Below are positions 57,525 to 64,000 of a DNA stretch of 64,000 nucleotides, in pieces. The position numbers and the translations under genes are program-made. Source of the stretch: Populus alba. Lineage: Eukaryota > Streptophyta > Magnoliopsida > Malpighiales > Salicaceae. Position 1 is the first letter of the stretch; the number at the start of each line of letters is the position of its first letter. The notes under the pieces were generated by a model. That model saw nothing but the letters and a program-made list of their open reading frames with translations, had not been told where the DNA came from and did not search any database. Where the stretch lies: NCBI RefSeq assembly GCF_005239225.2, contig NC_133299.1:9986967-10050966 (forward strand), read 5' to 3'.

Positions 57525-58250
57525 GTGTTGGACCTCGATAAAGAGCTTGAGGTAAATAAACCTGTGACTGAGGAAGAAAAAAATGAGTTCCTGAAATTGA
57601 TGAAGCATAGTGAGTACTATATAGTGGATCAGTTGAAAAAAACCCCTGCTAAGATCTTCATCATGTCATTAATACTCAGCTCCGAGCCGTACCGTAATGC
57701 TTTGCAAAAAGTACTGAATGAGGCCTATGTACCCTAAGATATTGAACAAAAGACTATGGAGCATCTAGTAGGGAGGATCCATGCTGCCAATTACTTATAT
57801 TTCATGGAAGATGAACTTGACGCTGAAGGAACGGTACATAACAAGCCCTTGTATGTCACGGTCCGATGCAAAGATTGTCTCATCGGTAAAGTTCTCATCG
57901 ATAACGGCTTAGCCCTTAATGTCTTACCAAGGCATATGCTAGTGAAATGCCGGTAGATCCCTTACACATGCAACCCAGCGTGATGACAACTAGAGTGTAC
58001 GATGGCTCGCCAAGGCAAGTGATAGGGACAATTGAGGTTGAACTAGTTGTGGGTCCATAAGTATTTCTAGTAACCCGTCAAGTGATGGATATCCACCCTT
58101 TCTATAATATGTTGTTAGGAAGGTCATGGATACATTTTGCAGGAGCTGTCGCCTCCTCGCTGCATCAATGTTTGAAGTACATTCCCAATGGTGTTATGGT
58201 TACTGTTAAGGCTGGGGAGACTTTATCAATGGTAAAAAAATAAGGCGGTT
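57525..58250 (+). pseudogene. Element G protease region
   Basis: The frame carries EPYRNALQKVLNEAYVP, then after a TAA (57735-57737) MEHLVGRIHAANYLYF and the aspartic protease active site VLIDNGLALNVLP (about 57890). Further protease-like sequence (LLGRSWIHFAGAVASSL) lies near 58110-58165 in another frame. The DNG triad suits this lineage. Several stops and a frameshift at about 57950 inactivate it. Confidence 0.75.
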
Positions 58251-58547
58251 CCATTCATTGAAGCTGAAGATTATAGGGATGAAAACTTTCATGCATTTGA
58301 GGTTGTGAATACTGAGTGGGTGCCCGAGAACACTATGGTAAGGAAACCATAAATTTTGAAGGCCACCAAAATGGCCACTAAAAGCTTTATGAAGCACAAG
58401 ATTCCTTTCCCATATGACATCGAGAGAGGAAGACTTGAATGGATTGATATAATCAAACTAAAAGCTGCAAAATAGAGGTTTGGGCTTGGAAATAAACCCA
58501 AGAAGGAGGATTAAAAGCGAGCCACTAGTGTAAGAAGGGAGAAGAGA

Positions 58548-58882
58548 ATGGTTAGGATTGAAGGAAGGAAGCCTGAAGAAAAAAGCTTAGTCATCCCTCC
58601 AATGAGGATTTCGTTTCCAAAGGCCGCATATATGATGCAACTTGATAAGGGACATGTAAACCTTCTTCAGATGCTTTCTTCAATGAACATAAACACTTTA
58701 GAGGAAGATCAAGTTGAGGACATTGCTGAGAAGATTGAATCTGGAAGAAGTGATGAAGAGCTGCCACAATTAACCATCTACACTCTAGAAGAAGTTACCG
58801 CCAAGACTTTCGTTCGAAAGCTAGCTGAAGGAGAGAAGTTCCAGAATTGGGAGACCCAAGAAGCTCCATTGGTTTTCAAAAT
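58548..58882 (+). pseudogene. Element G protease-RT linker ORF
   Basis: A 112-codon open stretch with the MISFPKAAYMMQ-like segment (RISFPKAAYMMQLDKG) and acidic C-terminal half. It is positioned as the upstream exon of the proposed intron. I recognise it as pol linker sequence by position rather than by domain. Confidence 0.55.
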
Positions 58883-59096
58883 GTAATCAACAATGATTGT
58901 TGGATTATAATATTATCTATGTTTTTTGCCTTTTTATGTTCTGTTTTGTTTTTATTTATTGATAATCGAGGCTTAAGATGTCAATTAGATTTTATCTTTG
59001 TTTTTGAGCCAATCATTTTCTTTTAATGAGAGCATGCATTTTTAAAATTCATCTTGATGTCTTACTGTGCATTTACACATCACTTCCCGCTTTCAG
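58883..59096 (+). other. Probable intron between protease and RT of element G
   Basis: The non-coding, T-rich segment starts GTAATC and ends CACTTCCCGCTTTCAG. Joining 58882 to 59097 keeps the reading frame (AT joined to GAACCCTGAAAGC, giving MNPESESV) and bypasses the TAA at 58884-58886. An intron at this place is established for Ogre-type elements. Splicing here is inferred, not shown. Confidence 0.55.
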
Positions 59097-60830
59097 GAAC
59101 CCTGAAAGCGAATCCGTCATAACAACATCTGCACTTTACATTGAGAATGAATTGCCAAACTTTAAAGAATACATAGTAGTTGTAGAAGAGGAGGAATGAG
59201 AGGAAAATAACATACGGAAATTCACAAAATTAATAGAACAACATGAACAAGCTTGGAGGCCTGCTAAAGAGGAACTCGAAACCATAAATATGGGTAATGA
59301 AGAAATCAAGAGAGAGTTGAAGATAGGGACTTTGATCACCCTTGAAGAGAAAGAAGAGTTGGTTGCATTGCTCCGAGATTACATAGATGTCTTTGCCTAG
59401 TCTTACGAGGATAGCCTGGTTTGGATACGAATATCGTAGTACATAAGATATCACTGGTGGAAGGATGCAAGCCGATTAAGCAAAAATTAAGGAGAACTCA
59501 TCCGAAGGTCTTAATCAAAGTAAAGGCAGAAATAGAAAACAATAGAACGCTGATTTTTTTAAAGTAGCCAAGTATCCACAATAGGTGTAAAACATAGTGG
59601 TGGTACCTAAAAAGGAAGGTAAAATCAGAGTTTATGTGGACTTAAACCGGGCTAGCCCTAAAGATAATTTCCCTTTACCACACATAGATATGTTAGTTGA
59701 TAATACAACACGCAACTCCACATATTCCTTTATGGATGGATTTTATGGCGATAATCAAATAAAAATGGTGCAAAAAGATAAGGAGAAGACAACCTTTGTA
59801 ACACCATGGGAACCTTTTGCTACAAAGTCATGTCATTTGGTTTAAAGAATGCTAGGGCCACCTACCAAAGGGCTATGGTGACTTTGTTTCACTACATAAT
59901 GCACAAAGAGATTGAAGTATACATGGATGACATGATTGCTAAATCTAGAGAGGGAGAGAATCATGTCCAAATATTGAAGAAATTGTTTGAAAGACTAAGA
60001 AAATATAAGTTGAGGCTTAACCCAGTGAAGTGTTCATTCGGGGTGAAATCTGGGAAATTGTTGTGATTTGTGGTAAGTGACAAAGGGATAGAAATAGATC
60101 CCGACAAAGTAAAGGCTATTCAATCTATGCCACCTCCTAAGATTGAGAAAGATGTGAGAGGTTTCTTAGGAAGGTTGAATTACATTGCTCGGTTTATATC
60201 TCAATTAACCATGACTTGTGACCCAATCTTTCATTTGTTAAGGAAGAAGAATCCTGGAATTTGGAATGAAGAGTGCGAGAGGCTTTTGAGAAAATCAAGC
60301 AGTACTTGTTGAATCCACCCCTGTTTGTTCCTCCTGTACCAGAAAGGCCATTGATATTGTACCTAATAGTAACTGAAACATCAATGGGATGTGTGCTTGG
60401 GCAACACGACGAAACCGGAAGGAAGGAAAGGGTCGTTTATTACCCGAGCAAGAAGTTCACGGAATGTGAGTCTAGGTATACTGTGATTGAGAAGCTGTGT
60501 TGCGCACTGACATGGGCTGCAAAGAGATTATATCAGTATATGTTATATCACAGTACGTTGTTAATTTCCAAATTAGACCTATTGAGGTACATTTGTGAAA
60601 AACCCTATCTATCAAGCCGAATTGTAAGATGGCAAGTTCTCTTGGCTGAGTATGACATAGTATATATGACAAGGAAATCCGTGAAAGGGAGTGTTATTGT
60701 CGATCACCTAGCTGACCATGCTATGGAAGATTATGAGTCATTAAACTTTGACTTTCCCGATGAAGATGCTTGCAATCGAGGAAGAGAAATCAGATTGATG
60801 GATTATGTACTTTGATGGTGTTGTAAATGT
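59097..60830 (+). pseudogene. Element G reverse transcriptase and RNase H
   Basis: After a decayed N-terminal stretch, RT runs from about 59590 (VVVPKKEGKIRVYVDLNRAS, SFMDGFYGDNQIKM) to the catalytic YMDDMIAKS (about 59920), then FLGRLNYIARFIS. The first RNase H follows (CVLGQHDETGRKERVVYYPS, ESRYTVIEKLCCALTWA, about 60370-60530). Frameshifts at about 59810 and 60280 and a TGA at 60064-60066 break it. The RT copies RNA into DNA, and the first RNase H is the usual Ty3 type. Confidence 0.84.
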
Positions 60831-61110
60831 ATGTGGTAATAGAGCGGGTGCAGTGATAATCTCTCCTGATAAGAAACAGTATCCGGTTTTAGTTAAGCTG
60901 TAGTTTGGGTGCACCAACAACACGGTATGAAGCTTGCATTCTTAGTTTAAAGGATGCATTGGAGATGAACATCAGAAAGATAGATGTGTATGGAGACTCA
61001 ATGCTGATCATTTGCCAAGTAAAAGGAGAATGGCAAACCAAGGAAGAGAAGTTAAGGCCTTACAAAAATACCTGTCTAAATTGGCTAGAGAATTTAAGGA
61101 AATAGAGTTC
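60800..61110 (+). pseudogene. Element G second (archaeal-type) RNase H
   Basis: MYFDGVVNVCGNRAGAVIIS, then after a stop TTRYEACILSLKDALEMNIR and DVYGDSMLIICQVKGEW. This second RNase H downstream of the first is a hallmark of the Tat/Ogre lineage. It is broken by stops near 60825 and 60903 and a frameshift near 60930. Confidence 0.78.
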
Positions 61111-61339
61111 ACCCATCTGGGAAGGGAAGGAAACCAATTTGTAGATGCTTTGGCCACACTAACATCTATGGCTAAGATAGACTTTGGGCACAAGGTACAG
61201 CCGGTACACATCAATATCAAAAATAACCCAGCTCATTGTTGTTTAATCGAAAGAGAAGTGGATGGAAACCCTTGGTACTATGATATCAAGAATTTCATCC
61301 AAAACCAGGCATATCCCACGGGGCATCCAAAATCGACAA

Positions 61340-62280
61340 GACCTTGAGGAGGCTGGCAATGGATTTTTATCTTGATGGGGAGATTTTGTATAAGAAATCA
61401 TCCAACGAGACTTTGTTGAGATGTTTGGATGAATTTGAGGCAAAAAGCGCGTTATGGGAAGTCTATGAAGGGATTTTTTTTTTTGGTAAGCAATCTATGA
61501 AGGGATTTGCTCAACCCATGCTAATGGACACATGATGGCTAGGAAGATACAAAGAACCGGGTACTTCTAGATGACATTAAAGAAGGATTGCATCGACTAT
61601 GTCCGAAAATGTAATAAGTGCCAAATATACAATGACAAAATCAACGCCTCTCCAACTCCTCTATTTAACTTGACATCTCTATGGCCTTCATGATGTGAGG
61701 AATTGATGTGATTGTACCTGTAAACCCAAAAGCCATCAATGGTCATAGGTTTATTCTTGTGGCTATCGACTACTTTACAAAATGGGTAGAAGCCGGGTCA
61801 TTTGCTCAAGTGACGCAAAAAGTGGTGAAGAAATTTATTGAGAGAGATTTGATTTGTCAATGTGGTCCACCAAAAAAGATTATAACTATAATGCCTAGAA
61901 TTTCAATGGAAAGATGATAATAGAACTCTGCGCTAAATGGAAAATCAAGCATTCCAACTCTTCACCGTATAAACCAAAGATGAATGGTGTGGTAGAAGCT
62001 GCTAACATGAATGTCAAAAAGATTATTCAGAAGATGGTAGTCACTTATAAGGATTGGCATGAGATGTTGCCATTTGCCCTTCATGCATATCGCATCGCAG
62101 TCTGAACCTCAACAGAAGCCACACCGTACATGTTGGTATATGGAATGGAGGCAGTGATGCATTTAGAAGTGGAAATCCCCTCATTAAGAGTACTGGTAGA
62201 CTCTAAGCTGGAAGAGGTAAAACGGATAAAAGTTAGATATGAACAGCTGAATCTGATAAGTGAAAAGAGGATAACCGCAA
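61340..62280 (+). pseudogene. Element G integrase
   Basis: The zinc region (CSTHANGHMMARKIQRTGYF, then CNKCQIYNDKI) begins at about 61508 and the core follows (FILVAIDYFTKWVEAGSFAQ, SNSSPYKPKMNGVVEAANMN, MLPFALHAYRIAV). A 32-bp insertion-plus-duplication at 61477-61508 shifts the frame within the zinc region. Stops occur near 61567, 61695 and 62103. Cut by an Athila LTR at 62296. Confidence 0.82.
61477..61493 (-). mobile_element. 17-bp LINE tail micro-insertion with 15-bp target duplication
   Basis: TCTATGAAGGGATTT occurs at 61462-61476 and 61494-61508. Between the copies the minus strand reads TTGCTTACCAAAAAAAA, which matches the LINE 3' terminus (TAGCTTACC plus A) except for its first bases. 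Removing the insert and one duplicate restores the integrase frame (EGICSTHANGHMM). Confidence 0.82.
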
Positions 62281-62295
62281 TCTGTCATCATTAAC

Positions 62296-63704
62296 TGATT
62301 AGTACTTAAAAGTGCATGTTTATCAAGGTTTTATATCATCATTTTGCACTTGAAGTATCAATAACTCCTTAACTAAAGCATGTTTTATAATAACAATTTT
62401 GATATTATAAGATACCTTAATTTATGGTAAATGCTCATTTTAAATGCAGGACTATCACATAAATAAAAGGATTGATTGATGAGTTTAAGCATTGAAAGTT
62501 AAAGGACAAAGAGATGGCCAAACTTAGAAAAGAGATGTCGGTGCAGTCCAAACCGGAACATTGCTCGGTAATTGGATCATATTTGGAGCTCTAGATCTCG
62601 GATTTAGGTCCATTTTATATGGATGGAAAGGTAAAACATAGGCCTACAACTTTTATTTGTACACCAAGATCTAAGAAGGCCGTTTTCAAGTCCAAATTAT
62701 AGGAACAACGAAGAAGTCCGAAGCTGTCCTGCAGCCCAGACACTATTTAGTGTTCAGCCCATATCTTGAGTTCTAGAAGTCCAAATGACCTCATCTTTTT
62801 TTTGTTGGAAAGCTGAGACAATTTCCTAGAACATTCCTGAGGATTCTTGGAAAATTATGATGTTAGCAATGACGTCTTGTTCAGACAAGAAGATAAGGAT
62901 TGTCACCAAGTCAAGATGTGGCCACCCACTCATCAATTAGTCAACAAATCAATAGTTCCAAATTTTGGCCTATAAAAGGAGGCACTTACCATGTATTGAG
63001 GCATCTTGGTTTCCAAATCAAGATCATGCTCTTGCTTTCTCTCTTTGTATTGCTTATGTCATGCTTTCATTAATATCAAGTTTATGCACTTCATTTCCTT
63101 TTCTTTACTTAGTTAACCTCTTTCTCATTTATGTTCTTATCTTGTTCATTTATGTTTCTTTCTTTCATTATGTTCAGCTAAGTTAATTATGTCAAGGTGA
63201 AAAGGGTACACTAATGGTGTAAGAATAAGTATAATATAAACTTAACATGGACCTTAACGTTGATACTAACATGTTTTATATTTTTTATCTTGTTCACTTT
63301 TAATACTTTGCTTGTTAAATGGTTAATCTAGATTTATGTTGTATAACACTTGGTACAACAAATACTTGGCACTTTCATAGCTCATACTGTATGGTATAAC
63401 CGACACCTGAGCTATGAAAGGAACTTGATTTGTTGTTAACATAAGTTATAATCATGAATGCCTGCCAACATTTACAAGTATTAGCTTTATTCGAATAAGA
63501 TAACTAATGTAATCATGTTAACAATTTATAATCTGATTGGAACCTCCTTTATGTGTGGTTTCCAATTGAGTAATAAGAGTTTATACTATACTTGTTTGAA
63601 GTACCATTAGTGGATCCTCTAACCTTGACATTTGTTTTTATCATTGTTTAATCCTTACGTTAATCTTTCATCTTAAAGTTCTCATTAATTTCTTCATCTT
63701 CTGC

Positions 63705-63738
<34 letters not shown>

Positions 63739-64000
63739 TACATTCTGTTTATATTATATAATATATATCTTTGATCTTTTCATAAACTCAGTATATAGGT
63801 TGGAAACCTGTTACCCGATCTTTTAGATCATTCTCAAGTATAACAACGTCACGTACTGAGTATAATAATAATTATTATTGTTATTGTTGTTGTTGTTGTT
63901 GTCTTGTTATTTATAATTTGTACAATTAACCTCTCTGTGGTTTGACCCCGGTCTTGCCGGGTTATTTATTACTTCGACACTCCTGCACTTGGGAGAAGAC
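62296..64000 (+). mobile_element. Athila-like LTR, second copy (cut by window end)
   Basis: It begins TGATTAGTACTTAAAAG, as at 32572, and follows that LTR closely to within about 20 bp of the expected end. It differs by point changes and a shorter ATT tract (63708-63739). Whether it is a solo LTR or a 5' LTR cannot be decided, because the window ends before the primer site. Confidence 0.88.

Larger units (their letters stand above)
55750..62289 (+). mobile_element. Tat/Ogre-like Ty3 element G (no LTRs found)
   Basis: Gag, protease, a probable intron, reverse transcriptase, RNase H, a second (archaeal-type) RNase H and integrase occur in this order. The extra RNase H and the intron between protease and RT are known features of Tat/Ogre elements. 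Both LTRs are absent: the 5' side meets a duplicated spacer and the 3' side is cut by an Athila LTR at 62296. Confidence 0.83.

Overview
The window is a stretch of plant nuclear DNA, almost certainly from a eudicot. The evidence is AT-rich sequence, plant lineages of Ty3/gypsy LTR retrotransposons (Athila-like with a tRNA-Asp-type primer site, Tat/Ogre-like, and a family with a tRNA-iMet-type primer site), plant L1-type LINEs with a DUF4283-like ORF1, and one five-exon plant nuclear gene. Nothing prokaryotic is present: no operons, CRISPR array, rRNA or tRNA gene was seen. The species cannot be told from the sequence alone.

Only one gene looks intact: an ALY/THO4 mRNA-export adaptor on the minus strand at 30057-31450, five exons, 249 codons, with a telo-box upstream. 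A second host-derived sequence is an intronless, broken copy of a LOG-type cytokinin-activating enzyme gene (37761-38409), embedded in an Athila-like element. Nearly everything else is a layered set of decayed mobile elements.

Layout. 1-1463: 3' part of an LTR, primer site and leader of a family-1 Ty3 element. 1930-4258: minus-strand non-autonomous LTR element (LARD-like) with a gag-like ORF. 4375-4860: tandem array with a palindrome in each unit. 4966-10666: long LINE A (+). 10667-11045: LTR piece. 11046-15108: LINE B (-) split by a solo LTR. 15148-17641: non-autonomous element H (-). 17642-20062: second LARD-like copy (+), whose LTR end is triplicated. 20063-21535: Ty3 pol fragment (-). 21651-22528: full-length LTR. 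22529-25490: Athila-like fragment (-) carrying a MITE and a truncated LINE. 25499-29600: LTR and integrase debris. 30057-31600: ALY gene. 32572-39862: Athila-like element F with a 1.8-kb LTR, gag-pro and the LOG copy. 39864-42608: family-1 pol with its 3' LTR. 42609-46533: Athila-like element D (-). 46534-53249: family-1 element A with 5' LTR, primer site and gag-pol, interrupted by a LINE. 53250-55395: LTR pieces. 55750-62289: Tat/Ogre-like element G with two RNase H domains and a probable intron. 62296-64000: a second Athila LTR.

The most informative signals are small. Target-site duplications date several insertions relative to one another. Removing a LINE fragment, a 17-bp LINE tail or a 161-bp MITE in each case restores an interrupted reading frame. 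Three LTR subfamilies share one 3' end but have different 5' halves. In family 1 the 3' end of pol is encoded inside the LTR. No wholly new system could be demonstrated. The candidates most worth checking are the LOG copy inside Athila, the gag-leader-only LARD elements, the palindromic tandem array and the hairpin at 39417-39528.
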